Origin: Alloscardovia macacae
GTDB taxonomy: Bacteria; Actinomycetota; Actinomycetes; Actinomycetales; Bifidobacteriaceae
Assembly (NCBI RefSeq): GCF_002259705.1
Contig: NZ_MWWT01000007.1
Location: forward strand, 1 to 64,000
DNA: 64,000 bases
Direction of reading: 5' to 3'
The notes under the pieces: generated by a model
Told to the model about the DNA's origin: nothing
Seen by the model: the letters and a program-made list of their open reading frames with translations, nothing else
Database searches by the model: none
Shown here: positions 37,982-50,838 of the stretch, piece by piece
Layout: every line of letters starts with the position of its first letter
How positions within the stretch are numbered: position 1 is the stretch's first letter
Program-made: the position numbers and the translations under genes

Positions 37982-39052
37982 ATGAGCACGAAGAAGCGCA
38001 GGATTATAGAAGCCGCCGGCACTGTACCGTATCGTTTTACAGAGTCCGGCGAGCTTCGCCTGTGCATTATTCACCGCCCCCGCTATGACGACTGGAGCTG
38101 GCCGAAAGGGAAGCTGACAGCTCATGAGTCTCACGCCCATGCGGCAGTGCGTGAGACTGCTGAGGAAACGGGATACCATGTCCGCCTCACAGCACCACTC
38201 GCAGAAGTATCCTATGTCCTCGGAGCTCAGGATGAAGATGTTCCTACTGCCGGCATAAAAAATGCAGGATCTACGAAGCATGTCTTCTACTGGATAGCCG
38301 AAGTCCTCCCTCATAATCGTATCCAGGAACGCAAGAATACCTTTGCGGCTCCTCTCCAGTCCACACCGGAAGAGACAGACCGCATGCGCTGGGTGAGTCT
38401 CGAGGAAGCACTCGAGCTCCTGACGCGTACAGACGATAAGAATCTCGCTTTCGCCTGCGTTCAGCGGCTCAACGAGGGATATACACAAGCACGAACACTT
38501 CTTCTCGCGCGAAATGGACAGGGAGCCGAAAAGAAGAATTGGCCAGAAGAAAACCTCAGACCACTCACCCCACGAGGAGCGGCACAAGCCTACGCGCTCG
38601 GCGCCGAGCTCAGCTGTTTCCTGCCCGAACGCACGTATGCATTCACTGAGCAGCGCTGCATCCAGACGGCCGAACTCGCCGGACAGAATCCCCATATCCT
38701 ACTGCCACAGGCCGAGCAGCCACGCGGCACGCATACAAACGCACCACAGAATGCAGCCGAACGCAGAGTATCCGAAGCACTGAGCACAGTCCTCGAGTAT
38801 CTTCTCACAGATGGATCACAGCCTCGCTGTGCCGCGCTCCTAGCGTCCGCCCAGCAGCTCAAAACCATGAACACGCTGCTCGCGGACGTCTGCGCGAACG
38901 AGGAAACGCAGCACGCCCTCGAAGATGCATTACGCGTGAAGAAATATCTTACTCCTGGAAGTGGCGTGAGCATTACACTCGTACCTGTACACGCACAGGC
39001 CACCAGCTGGCAGATAACCGACGTAACGAAAGTGACACCCCTTGTCTTCTAA
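37982..39052 (+). CDS. MutT1-like NUDIX hydrolase with degenerate histidine-phosphatase domain
   Basis: A 356-residue fusion. The NUDIX domain (1-165) carries a complete box, G43-x5-E49-x7-R57-E58-T-A-E61-E62-T-G64, as in mycobacterial MutT1, which cleans 8-oxo-dGTP and diadenosine polyphosphates. The second domain (about 172-340) corresponds to a histidine phosphatase, but its signature L-x-R-H-(A/G) is here LLARNG, with Asn178 in place of the phospho-accepting His. The later arginine motif remains as TEQRCIQTA. The phosphatase half is therefore probably catalytically dead. The start abuts the ppk stop, so the two are cotranscribed. Confidence 0.88.
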   Translation: MSTKKRRIIEAAGTVPYRFTESGELRLCIIHRPRYDDWSWPKGKLTAHESHAHAAVRETAEETGYHVRLTAPLAEVSYVLGAQDEDVPTAGIKNAGSTKHVFYWIAEVLPHNRIQERKNTFAAPLQSTPEETDRMRWVSLEEALELLTRTDDKNLAFACVQRLNEGYTQARTLLLARNGQGAEKKNWPEENLRPLTPRGAAQAYALGAELSCFLPERTYAFTEQRCIQTAELAGQNPHILLPQAEQPRGTHTNAPQNAAERRVSEALSTVLEYLLTDGSQPRCAALLASAQQLKTMNTLLADVCANEETQHALEDALRVKKYLTPGSGVSITLVPVHAQATSWQITDVTKVTPLVF

Positions 39053-39722
39053 TTCTCCATCCATATCTCACGCGGGTACGGCTTTCGCCGCCACGCGCAC
39101 CGGTTCAGCACGCTTCAGCCGCCCCATGCAGCTCGATGAGGCACTCCTCGACCACATGGCCGGCGGCGCTGACCCGGAAGCTCTGCGCGAGCTCGCACAC
39201 TCCACGGCTGCGGCGCTCCTCGACCGCGTGCACCACACGCAGGATGCTCAGGTAGTCCAGCGCGTCATTACCGTGGTGGATACCGAAGGCATAGAGCCTA
39301 TAGCTGAGCTGTGGTCGAGTGCCGATGCGCTGAGCCTTCCGGGGATTCTGTGGCGCCTGTACACCATGCGCATGTGGATGCAGAAAAATCAGCGTTCTCT
39401 AGCTGTGCTGTGGACGGAAGGTGAGCTTCCTCCCACTGCCGCGAGTGCCATTACTGGGATGACGAGCCCGGTGTCTGCTGAGGACGTGGCATCGACCGCG
39501 GATTCTATTCTGTCCGGTGCGTTCAGCGGTGACTTCGCTGTAGCGCTGGACCGCGCGTCGAGCTTCTGCCATGTGGTGGCTCGTGCCCTCGTAGAGCGAG
39601 CAAAAACGCGCCCTGCTGGAGCGCATCGTGATGCTATCGTGGCGAATGCGCGTCACCTCGTGAGCACCGCGAAAGATTTTTCTGCTGGAGCGGCGCTGTG
39701 GCGTCGCGGAGAGCTCTACTAG
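39042..39722 (+). CDS. Conserved hypothetical protein, alpha-helical
   Basis: A 226-residue soluble protein with a TTG start at 39042 that overlaps the preceding gene by 11 nt; an internal ATG at 39126 (MQLDEALL) is an alternative. It is Ala/Leu/Arg-rich and helical throughout, with no membrane segment and no catalytic motif I recognise (e.g. QLDEALLDHMAGGADPEAL, IEPIAELWSSADALSLPG). It is the third gene of the ppk operon. I do not recognise the family. Confidence 0.65.
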   Translation: MSSNSPSISHAGTAFAATRTGSARFSRPMQLDEALLDHMAGGADPEALRELAHSTAAALLDRVHHTQDAQVVQRVITVVDTEGIEPIAELWSSADALSLPGILWRLYTMRMWMQKNQRSLAVLWTEGELPPTAASAITGMTSPVSAEDVASTADSILSGAFSGDFAVALDRASSFCHVVARALVERAKTRPAGAHRDAIVANARHLVSTAKDFSAGAALWRRGELY

Positions 39723-39811
39723 AAGGTCAATTTTCTACTTCATTCCGGCTGTGCGCGAACGGTAGCGTTTTCTACTCGACACGTTCCACGGCACACGCTA
39801 GACTAGTTTTC

Positions 39812-39904
39812 AGCACTGAACCGTGCTTAAGCCCCGGGCTTCATTTTTTGCCGCTGCGAGCGGCCTGCGCGCCGACAGGCGCTTTCGCGGTTTGGTGCTT
39901 TTTT
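39812..39904 (+). promoter_or_regulatory. Structured leader with alternative pairings upstream of the methionine-synthase-like gene (candidate riboswitch/attenuator)
   Basis: AGCACTGAACCG (39812-39823) can pair over all 12 positions (two G-U) with CGGTTTGGTGCT (39888-39899), which is followed by T6: a terminator-like closing stem. The same 5' strand can instead fold locally as AGCAC TGAACC GTGCT (39812-39827). Between the arms are three more hairpins: AAGCC/GGCTT (39829-39841), GCCGC/GCGGC (39850-39864) and GCGCC/GGCGC (39869-39882). Mutually exclusive pairing plus a U-tract is the architecture of a regulatory leader. It could also simply be a complex terminator of the upstream operon. I could not match it to a known class. 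The rest of this 332-nt gap holds a CAATTTTC motif at 39728 and AT-rich sequence. Confidence 0.5.
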
Positions 39905-40054
39905 CATACTCTAAACCGCATCATTCCGCCGTTTTCCACACGCGCTATAAGATACACATATACCGAATTCACGCAAAACCCCTCCCCGAGCGCGTCACAT
40001 CCTGTAGCATGAAGGACATCACCTGAAAAATACTAGAAAATTGGAGTAAAAAAC

Positions 40055-41251
40055 ATGGCACAGATACGCACTACGCACGTCGGTTCCCTCCCACGTACGG
40101 ACGCGCTGCTGAAGGCGAACGCACAGCACCAGGCAGGCGAAATCTCGGACGAGCAGCTCGCCGAAATCGTCACCACGGAAACGGACGCCGTCGTCGCAAA
40201 GCAAAAGGCGCTCGGCATCGACATCGTAAACGACGGCGAGTACGGTCATGCCATGACCGAGAAGGTGGACTACGGCGCGTGGTGGAGCTACTCCTTCACC
40301 CGTTTCAGCGGCCTCGAAGTCCTCGACCACGTTCCTGAGCATAAGCCTACTCCAGAAGGAAAGCTCGAGCTGGATGCGATGACCGACCGTCGCGACTGGG
40401 TCGCCTTCGCAGACGCGTATGCAGATCCTACCTCCGGCATTCACCTGGCAGACCGCAAGCCATGGATCTTCCCTACGGTCACCGGCGAGATTACCTACAC
40501 CGGCCAGGCCGTCGTTCAGCGCGACATCGCAGCTCTGAAGGAAGCTCTCGAGAAGGCTGGAAAGCCAGTCTCCGACGGCTTCGTGGCGAGCCTGTCCCCA
40601 GCATCTGCAGCACGTGTGGGGAACACGTACTACGAGGATGATGAAGCTGCTGTATGGGCATGGGCGAAGGCTCTGCGCGAAGAATATAAGACCATTACGG
40701 ACGCGGGCCTGACGGTGCAGATAGACGCTCCAGACCTGACTGAATCCTGGGATCAGTTTAAGGTCGAGCCGCCTCTGGAAAAGTACCGCGAGTTCTCCCG
40801 CGTGCGCATCGAAGCTCTGAACTACGCTCTGGACGGCATCGACCCTGACCTCGTGCGCTACCACGTGTGCTGGGGCTCCTGGCATGGCCCACACTCCACG
40901 GATCTCGAGTTTAAGAACGTGGTGGACCTGGCTCTGTCCGTGAACGCGAACGGTCTGACCTTCGAAGCTGCAAATGCTCGCCACGAGCACGAGTGGAAGA
41001 TCTGGAAGGACATCGAGCTGCCTGCAGAGAAGTACCTCATTCCTGGCGTCGTTTCGCACGTGACGAACATCGTGGAGCATCCTGAGCTCGTGGCCGACCG
41101 CATCGAGCGCTTCGCCTCCATCGTAGGTGCGGACCGCGTCGTGGCGTCTACGGACTGCGGTCTGGGCGGCCGCTGCCACTCGCACATCGCGTGGGCGAAG
41201 CTCGAGACGCTCGCGAAGGGCGCTCAGCTCGCGTCCGAGCGTCTGGCTTAA
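40055..41251 (+). CDS. Cobalamin-independent methionine synthase II-type protein (MetE C-terminal-like)
   Basis: A 398-residue single-domain protein. The N-terminus IRTTHVGSLPRTDALLKA is the hallmark of the catalytic half of MetE, which transfers a methyl group to homocysteine. Zinc ligands are visible as H270-V-C272 (in RYHVCWGSWHGPH) and C368 (in STDCGLGGR), with the conserved YHxCxG and ASTDCG context. The N-terminal 350 residues of full MetE are absent, as in stand-alone family members that use other methyl donors or act on related thiols; the substrate is therefore uncertain. The RBS (TTGGAG) is 8 nt from the ATG. A candidate regulatory RNA lies upstream. Confidence 0.88.
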   Translation: MAQIRTTHVGSLPRTDALLKANAQHQAGEISDEQLAEIVTTETDAVVAKQKALGIDIVNDGEYGHAMTEKVDYGAWWSYSFTRFSGLEVLDHVPEHKPTPEGKLELDAMTDRRDWVAFADAYADPTSGIHLADRKPWIFPTVTGEITYTGQAVVQRDIAALKEALEKAGKPVSDGFVASLSPASAARVGNTYYEDDEAAVWAWAKALREEYKTITDAGLTVQIDAPDLTESWDQFKVEPPLEKYREFSRVRIEALNYALDGIDPDLVRYHVCWGSWHGPHSTDLEFKNVVDLALSVNANGLTFEAANARHEHEWKIWKDIELPAEKYLIPGVVSHVTNIVEHPELVADRIERFASIVGADRVVASTDCGLGGRCHSHIAWAKLETLAKGAQLASERLA

Positions 41252-41275
41252 GGTCAATTTTCCCTGTTTCTTTCA

Positions 41276-41316
41276 GTGGTGGGTTATTCACATATGTGAA
41301 TAACCCACCACTTTTT
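41276..41316 (+). terminator. Terminator after methionine-synthase-like gene
   Basis: A perfect inverted repeat of 18 + 18 nt with no spacer (arms begin GTGGTGGGTTATTCACAT), then TTTTT. As RNA it must open a small loop at the centre. Confidence 0.88.
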
Positions 41317-41460
41317 CACACGTTTTTCGGTAGATAACTCCCCTTCGCGACACGGATATTCACATCTGCTAACAGTGCTCTTTCTGGCTTGATTCCTGGG
41401 GTTCTGAGCCTCATACTGGTGTACACGAGATCCCACTTCACGACGAGAAAGACACCTGAT

Positions 41461-42336
41461 ATGACTCTGCACTCCTCCTTCTTCGAGCAGTTTACCTCCC
41501 TCGAACACATCATCATGGCCATGAACATAGCCATCTGCGTACGAAACCACCCTCAGTGGCCTTTAAGCTGCGTCTCCGCTGCCATGCTCTATGGCGCCTA
41601 TCCGTCCATAGAGCTCCATGAATACGTCCACGTGGCCACACAGACCCGCGCCGAAGGCGACGTCCTCGGTCCTCCTCCAGACGAGATACTCAAAGTACGC
41701 GAAGCCTCAGAGCAGCGCGTGTGCTTCCACCACATCGAGGACTCCTGCCCCACCGAGCTCATCGACCACGTGCTCGAGGCGTGTACCACGCGCGACTGGC
41801 TCAGCTGCCTCTATGTAAAGATTAATGACGTCATCGGCCTTCAGCATGGAGCCATCACCACATCCCTGCCTCGTACCATGTTCGACTGTATGCGTGTACT
41901 CCCCTTCGAGCACGGACTCGCCCTGTGCGACCAGCTTCTCGGTCTCAGCGACCTCACTCTCGGCCAGATTCTCGACGAAGCACGCGCGTGGACAGACTGC
42001 GAACACGGCCAGCTGGCCTTCGACCGTCTGCTTTTTACAGATCTGAGAACGGGAAGCTACCTCGACTCCCGTATCCGCGCGCACATTATCACCGCTGGAT
42101 TCGAGGTGCCCACTCTGGACCCCACCGTGCGTGACCACGACGAGTTCGGCCGCCTGCTCGAGCGCGCCACGCTCTCCGAACGACTCTTTATGCGTAAAAT
42201 CCATAAGGCAAAGCTCACGGATAAGGACTTCATTCCTACCCCGAACTCAGAGGGGAACTTTATAGCGAAGCTGGAGAGAGTCAAGGTACCCCGTGTCAGC
42301 GATGATGAGCGGCTCCACCGCATGATGCTCGGGTAA
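41461..42336 (+). CDS. AbiEi-like (type IV toxin-antitoxin/endonuclease-associated) protein
   Basis: A protein of about 291 residues from ATG 41461 (MTLHSSFF); the longer frame adds 24 residues without support. The pattern NHPQWPLSCVSAAMLYGAYP, then a LHEYVHVAT-type strand, a long basic middle with CFHHI ... LQHGAITTSLPRTMFDCMRVLP, and FEHGLALCDQLLGL matches the layout of actinobacterial AbiEi-antitoxin-like or DUF559-partner proteins. In these an early alpha/beta domain is followed by I-x-V-T-S-x-x-R-T-L-x-D. No nuclease C-terminus is seen. Function is inferred from layout only. No partner toxin gene is adjacent. Confidence 0.55.
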   Translation: MTLHSSFFEQFTSLEHIIMAMNIAICVRNHPQWPLSCVSAAMLYGAYPSIELHEYVHVATQTRAEGDVLGPPPDEILKVREASEQRVCFHHIEDSCPTELIDHVLEACTTRDWLSCLYVKINDVIGLQHGAITTSLPRTMFDCMRVLPFEHGLALCDQLLGLSDLTLGQILDEARAWTDCEHGQLAFDRLLFTDLRTGSYLDSRIRAHIITAGFEVPTLDPTVRDHDEFGRLLERATLSERLFMRKIHKAKLTDKDFIPTPNSEGNFIAKLERVKVPRVSDDERLHRMMLG

Positions 42337-42342
42337 AAGAAA

Positions 42343-42362
42343 AGCCCGGGAATCCCCGGGCT
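42343..42362 (-). terminator. Terminator of the NrdH gene
   Basis: AGCCCGGG / CCCGGGCT stem, 4-nt loop, followed on the minus strand by TTTTCTTTT. It also ends the convergent AbiEi-like gene region. Confidence 0.85.
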
Positions 42363-42384
42363 CCTGCCTTACTCGCTAAGCGTC

Positions 42385-42621
42385 TTATGCGTTCACCTCT
42401 GCAGCGACCTTCTTCAGAAGGTCTGGACGGTATCCGCTCCAGGTCTCGTCACCAGCGACCACGATAGGTGCCTGCATGAAGCCTGCAGCCTTAAACTTCT
42501 CGAGAGCTTCAGCATCCTGCTCGAGGTTAATCTCGGTGTATTCTACGCCGAGCTTCGCGAGCTGACGCTTCGTAGCATTACACTGGACGCAGTGGCTCTT
42601 CGAGTACACGGTAACCATCAT
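42385..42621 (-). CDS. nrdH: NrdH-type glutaredoxin-like redoxin
   Basis: A 78-residue electron donor for class Ib ribonucleotide reductase. The redox centre is C-V-Q-C in YSKSHCVQCNATKRQL, and WSGYRPDLL is the NrdH signature distinguishing it from glutaredoxins. TINLEQDAEAL-type and QAPIVV strands complete the fold. Two ATGs lie in tandem; the second (42618) has slightly better spacing from AAGAAGG. The usual partners nrdI/nrdE/nrdF are not in this window. Confidence 0.93.
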   Translation of the reverse strand: MMVTVYSKSHCVQCNATKRQLAKLGVEYTEINLEQDAEALEKFKAAGFMQAPIVVAGDETWSGYRPDLLKKVAAEVNA

Positions 42622-42799
42622 AAACCTTCTTCATAAACGTGACGAAAAATCAAAACTAAGTGATTATCTTAGCGCGCCCCTCTCCAGAAGGCAAATATCC
42701 GACACCACTAGACACGCCATATTTTCTCTAGGCTTACCCCTAGATATCGTGTTTTGTGTGGGATGTATCACAGAGAAATCTGCCTGCTTTTCGAGCCTC

Positions 42800-43519
42800 T
42801 TAGAAGAGCATGAGCTCGTCAGATTCGGTGCCTTTCATGTCATCATAATCCAGCAAAAGACACTCGAATCCACGGTCTTCAGCCAGCGTGCGTGCCTGTG
42901 GAGTGATGGTCTGAGCAGCAAAGATACCACGCACAGGAGCGAGCAGCGGGTCACGGTTCAGTAACTCGCAGTAGCGTGTGAGCTGCTCCACTCCCCCTAT
43001 GCCTCCATGACGTTTTATCTCTATGGCCACGTGGGTACCATCGCCATCCACAGCCATGATATCCACCGGACCTATAGCGGTAGGATACTCGCGCCGTACG
43101 AGACGCATCCCCACGCCCGCGCGGTTAATCTGCTCGGCGAGGTACTTCTGCAGGTGTGCCTCCACCCCGTCCTTATCGATACCAGGATCTTCGCCGAGGT
43201 CATATGCCGTATCCGAATGAATCTCCCAGAGTGCTATGGTGAGCACATCATTCGTTTTATCCGAGGTAATCTGAAGATACTTCGGCACATCCTCGTATCC
43301 GAGGGATTCCGCCACAGCTGCATAGCGCGAGCTACCAGGCACTATCTCCCGCAAAGTACACGGAGAGAGCATCCAGTTCAGAGGTTTATAGTTCCCGAGT
43401 TCGGAAAAGATGAGGCAGGACTGGTCTGCCTTTATCAAGATAACGCGTGTCGCGCGAGGAAGGGATGCATTCAGCCTGCCCGTGTACTGAGCGGAGCAGT
43501 CAGCCACTAGTATTCTCAT
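42800..43519 (-). CDS. nucS: Mismatch-specific endonuclease NucS (EndoMS)
   Basis: A 239-residue endonuclease that cuts both strands at mismatches in actinobacteria lacking MutS/MutL. The N-terminal dimerisation domain leads to a RecB-like nuclease domain with D153 (GPVDIMA) and E167-I-K169 (HVAIEIKRHGGIGGVEQL), the catalytic D-ExK set. The C-terminus DELMLF fits a beta-clamp-binding tail. The position downstream of the ATP synthase operon is conserved in actinobacteria. Confidence 0.95.
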   Translation of the reverse strand: MRILVADCSAQYTGRLNASLPRATRVILIKADQSCLIFSELGNYKPLNWMLSPCTLREIVPGSSRYAAVAESLGYEDVPKYLQITSDKTNDVLTIALWEIHSDTAYDLGEDPGIDKDGVEAHLQKYLAEQINRAGVGMRLVRREYPTAIGPVDIMAVDGDGTHVAIEIKRHGGIGGVEQLTRYCELLNRDPLLAPVRGIFAAQTITPQARTLAEDRGFECLLLDYDDMKGTESDELMLF

Positions 43520-43578
43520 GATGTCCTAGCCTAACCGAATGCGGGTACAGGCGGATATGCTCGAGGGAAAATTGGCAG

Positions 43579-43621
43579 AAAAAAGTCCGCGCAGCGCTCA
43601 AAAAACGAACGCTACGCGGAC
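43579..43621 (-). terminator. Terminator of the ATP synthase operon
   Basis: GTCCGCGTAGCG / CGCTGCGCGGAC stem with one mismatch and a 13-nt loop, then TTTTTT on the minus strand, 20 nt after atpC. Confidence 0.88.
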
Positions 43622-43640
43622 AGATACGGATGCATCGAGC

Positions 43641-43909
43641 CTAGCAGAAGGCCTTATCCACGCCTATGGTCAGCGTATTCTCCTCGAACGAGATGAAGCC
43701 GCCTTCCACCGGGAAGGACTTCTCCTCATCCACGCAGGTCACAGAGATAGTCCCCGCGCCTACGATGGCGAGCACAGGCTCATGGTCTGGCAGAATGCCC
43801 ATGTAGCCGCCCAGAGCGGGAACGACTACGGACGTCGCCTGACCAGACCAGAGCGGACGGTCTTCTGCCACGATGTTCACATCCATGGTACGTCCTGCTG
43901 TCTGAGCCA

Positions 43910-43910
<1 letters not shown>
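43641..43910 (-). CDS. atpC: ATP synthase epsilon subunit (short form)
   Basis: An 89-residue protein made of the beta-sandwich domain only (VNIVAEDRPLWSGQATSVVVP, GYMGILPDHEPVLAIV, VEGGFISFEENTLTIG). The C-terminal helical domain that inhibits hydrolysis in longer (130-140 residue) epsilon subunits is absent, as in some other actinobacteria. It is the last gene of the atp operon; its ATG overlaps the atpD stop. Confidence 0.93.
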
Positions 43911-46322
<2,412 letters not shown>

Positions 46323-46323
<1 letters not shown>

Positions 46324-47993
46324 TACTTATCTGCCTTATCTGCTTTCTGAGCCGTCTGCTTCTTCGACTTACGCGCCACGAGCGTCTCCTGCTCCACCTC
46401 AGCTGGGACGAAGCCAGGATCCGCCGTGTGGTCGATGAGCGGAGTACCGTCCACCTTCACATACGTGTCACGGTAGGCATCCACTGCCTCGCTGAGCTTA
46501 GCTTCGGTCTCAGCAGTGAAGTCACCGGTTTCACGGATGACGTCGAGGATGTCCGTGTTATGCGCCACGTAGTCGAGCAGTCCCTTTTCGAATGGCAGGA
46601 CGTCTGCTATCTCGAGATCGTCGAGCTTTCCATGCGTACCCGTCCACACAGATACCACTTCCTGCTCCGAGGAGTATGGAGTGTACTGTGGCTGCTTCAA
46701 GAGCTCGGTCAGGCGTGCACCACGCGTCAGCTGTGCCTTCGAGGCCGCATCCAGGTCGGATGCGAACATAGCGAAGGACTCGAGCGAACGGTACTGTGCC
46801 AGCGAGATCTTCAGCGTACCAGAGACCTTCTTCAGTGCCTTCGTCTGTGCAGCACCGCCTACGCGGGACACAGAGATACCTACGTCCACTGCTGGACGCT
46901 GGTTTGCGTTAAAGAGGTCCGACTGGAGGAAGATCTGACCATCCGTGATGGAGATGACGTTCGTAGGAATGTACGCGGAGACGTCGTTCGCCTTCGTCTC
47001 GATGATAGGAAGGCCGGTCATGGAACCGCCACCCAGGTCATCAGACACCTTCGCGCAGCGTTCGAGCAGACGCGAATGGAGGTAGAAGACGTCACCAGGG
47101 TACGCTTCACGCCCAGGTGGGCGGCGCAGCAGCAGGGAGATGGAGCGGTACGCTTCTGCCTGCTTGCTCAGGTCATCGAAGACGATGAGCACATGCTTGC
47201 CGTTATACATCCAGTGCTGACCGATGGCCGAACCGGTGTACGGAGCGATGTACTTAAAACCTGCAGAATCCGACGCTGGGGATGCCACGATGGTGGTGTA
47301 CTCCATAGCTCCAGCATCTTCGAGAGCACCGCGCACGGATGCGATGGTGGATCCCTTCTGACCGATGGCTACGTAGATGCAGCGTACCTGCTTCTTCGGG
47401 TCACCAGACTCCCAGTTCGCCTTCTGGTTAATGATGGTATCGATGGCTATGGCCGTCTTACCGGTCTGGCGGTCACCGATGATGAGCTGACGCTGGCCGC
47501 GGCCGATAGGCGTCATAGCATCGATAGCCTTAATACCGGTGGCCATAGGCTCATCCACTGGGTGACGATGCATCACATCTGGAGCCTGAGCTTCCAGAAT
47601 GCGGCGTCCTTCACTAGGAATCTCGCCCATGCCGTCGATAGGGCGACCCAGTGGGTCCACCACGCGGCCGAGATATCCGTCGCCTACTGGGACGGACAGA
47701 ACTTCGCCGGTTCGGCGGACTTCCTGGCCTTCCTCGATTCCCTCGAAGTCGCCCAGGACTACCACACCGATTTCTCGTGGGTCCAGGTTAAAGGCCAGTC
47801 CCAGAGTGCCATCGGCGAAGGTGAGAAGCTCATTCGCCATGCAGCCTGGAAGGCCTTCCACGTGGGCGATTCCATCGCCCGCCGTCTTTACATATCCGAC
47901 TTCTTGAGTCGGCGTGTTTGACGGAGTGTAGGACTCGACGAATTCGTCTAATGCCTGACGAATAGCGGCGGGATCAATGGTCAAATCTGCCAT
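46323..47993 (-). CDS. atpA: ATP synthase alpha subunit
   Basis: A 556-residue non-catalytic F1 subunit. The start is ATG 47993 (MADLTIDP), 5 nt after AAGGAG, rather than GTG two codons earlier. Walker A is [14 protein letters not shown]. The family signature appears as [17 protein letters not shown]. The C-terminus has a ~30-residue Lys/Gln-rich extension. Confidence 0.98.
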
Positions 47994-48043
47994 TTTCACT
48001 CCTTAGTTTGTCTTTATGCAGCATGCGCTGTGAGCCCGAAAGC

Positions 48044-48862
48044 TTACGCGAGTGCGCGCTGTAAAGTCTGTAATTGCGCTACTACTGTAGTGTCTGTCAC
48101 GTTCGGTCCGTGCTGAATGCGCATTCCACCGAGCACGCGCGGGTCCACGATAGAGTCGATGTACACGCTCGTGCCGAGCTTTTTCGCATACGCATCATGA
48201 ATGCGCGAACGCTGGTCGTCACTCAGAGGTACCGCTGTAGTCACGGTCACCACACGCTCTCCCTCGTGTTCCGAGATGCGACCCGTCAGCCAGTTTAAGG
48301 CAGACAGGAAGCGACGGCGGCGTGGCTGGTGAGCCACGTGGTCGATGAGGAACTTCGTGAGGGGGTGCAGCTCATCCGTGCGGATGACTGAGTTCAGCAG
48401 ACGCGCACGCGCATCCCACGAGGCACGCGTATCCGAAAGTCCCGAAAGAACTTCTGGGAGATTCAGAAGAGCGGAATGCACGCGAGACAGCTCCGCAGAC
48501 ACCTGGGAGGTGACGCCCTGTGCATCTGCCGCGAAGAAGACGGCATCCACAGCGATATCCTCAAGGGAATTCACGATGTGCATGGCCTTACTCCAGCGCT
48601 TAGCTGCCAGAGACGACAGGATGCTGTCTGTGAGAGCATCCACTCTGCCACCGAAAAGCGTATCTGCGAGAGCTACACGTTCGTCAGCGCTTCGACCTGG
48701 GTCGGTTAAAGCACGCTGGAGACGGGCGTTCGCGTCGAGGACAGCCGTGGTATCGAGGAGTTGACGTGCTATCTCTAAAGCATGCTCACCCTCCGCGCGC
48801 AGCTGAGCGGAAAACTCTTCGCGCACGCGCTTTTCGGATGCTAATGATGCTTCACCGTGCAT
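48044..48862 (-). CDS. atpH: ATP synthase delta subunit
   Basis: A 272-residue peripheral-stalk subunit of the long actinobacterial type. It shows a helical N-terminal OSCP domain and a C-terminal region with VTVTTAVPLSDDQR and IDSIVDPRVLGGMRIQHG (the conserved D-P-x-x-I-G-G-x-x-(I/V) variant). It sits between atpF (12-nt gap) and atpA. Confidence 0.95.
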   Translation of the reverse strand: MHGEASLASEKRVREEFSAQLRAEGEHALEIARQLLDTTAVLDANARLQRALTDPGRSADERVALADTLFGGRVDALTDSILSSLAAKRWSKAMHIVNSLEDIAVDAVFFAADAQGVTSQVSAELSRVHSALLNLPEVLSGLSDTRASWDARARLLNSVIRTDELHPLTKFLIDHVAHQPRRRRFLSALNWLTGRISEHEGERVVTVTTAVPLSDDQRSRIHDAYAKKLGTSVYIDSIVDPRVLGGMRIQHGPNVTDTTVVAQLQTLQRALA

Positions 48863-48874
48863 AGGTCACCTCCT

Positions 48875-49393
48875 CTAGCGTTCGAGCTCGCTAATAGCGT
48901 CATCTATCATCGAAGACTGAACGTCAGCGCTGTCGAGCTTACTGCCCAGAATCTTTCCAGCCAGAGCCGTAGCGATGGCGCCCACCTCGCCCTTCAAGCT
49001 CACGAGAGCCTGAGCACGCTGAGCCTCGATGGACTTCTGTGCTGCAGCAGAGACCTGCTCAGCCTCCGCTTCTGCACGCTTCTTCGCATCAGCGACGATA
49101 CGTGCAGCTTCACTGCGAGCATCTTCACGAATCTTCGAAGCATCAGTACGAGCGCTCCTGAGCTGATCTTCGTACTGCTTCTTCGTCTCTTCAGCTTCGG
49201 CCTGAGCCTGAGCAGCGCGGTCGAAACCGCCCTGAATCTTATCAGCCCGCTCGTCGAAGATCTGGTTAAACTTCGGCATGAAGAAGAAGTAGAAGAACGC
49301 TGCGAGGATGACGAGGATAACAGCAGACCAGAAGAGGTCATAGCTTTCTGGAAGGAACAGTGCGAGACCGCTTGCTTCTTCAGCTAATGGCAT
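48875..49393 (-). CDS. atpF: ATP synthase b subunit
   Basis: A 172-residue protein with one N-terminal membrane helix (LFWSAVILVILAAFFYFFFMP) followed by a long charged helix rich in Ala/Glu/Lys/Arg that forms the peripheral stalk. It is preceded by atpE and followed by atpH, the standard order. Confidence 0.95.
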   Translation of the reverse strand: MPLAEEASGLALFLPESYDLFWSAVILVILAAFFYFFFMPKFNQIFDERADKIQGGFDRAAQAQAEAEETKKQYEDQLRSARTDASKIREDARSEAARIVADAKKRAEAEAEQVSAAAQKSIEAQRAQALVSLKGEVGAIATALAGKILGSKLDSADVQSSMIDDAISELER

Positions 49394-49480
49394 GCTTCCT
49401 CCTTTCCTTTACGTCGAAAAATGAACGAGAACGTAGTCCTAATGGAGTTCTCGTATACCGTATGATGTCGAGCGCTGTTC

Positions 49481-50729
<1,249 letters not shown>

Positions 50730-50838
50730 CTGTCATCTCCTCCCTGCATAGCTATGTGCTGTGGGCTGTATGCTCCCTGCACGTCTATGCAAACTCACAC
50801 TAGTTTACTCGGCGAAAAGACATCCGCCTACCCGCGAC

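Noticed and set aside
39812-39904. Assignment of the leader as a SAM-I, SAM-IV, SAM-VI or cobalamin riboswitch
   Set aside because: A few blocks (AAGCCCCGG) resemble SAM-IV by eye, but the rest of the consensus cores I remember are missing. I keep it as an unassigned structured leader.
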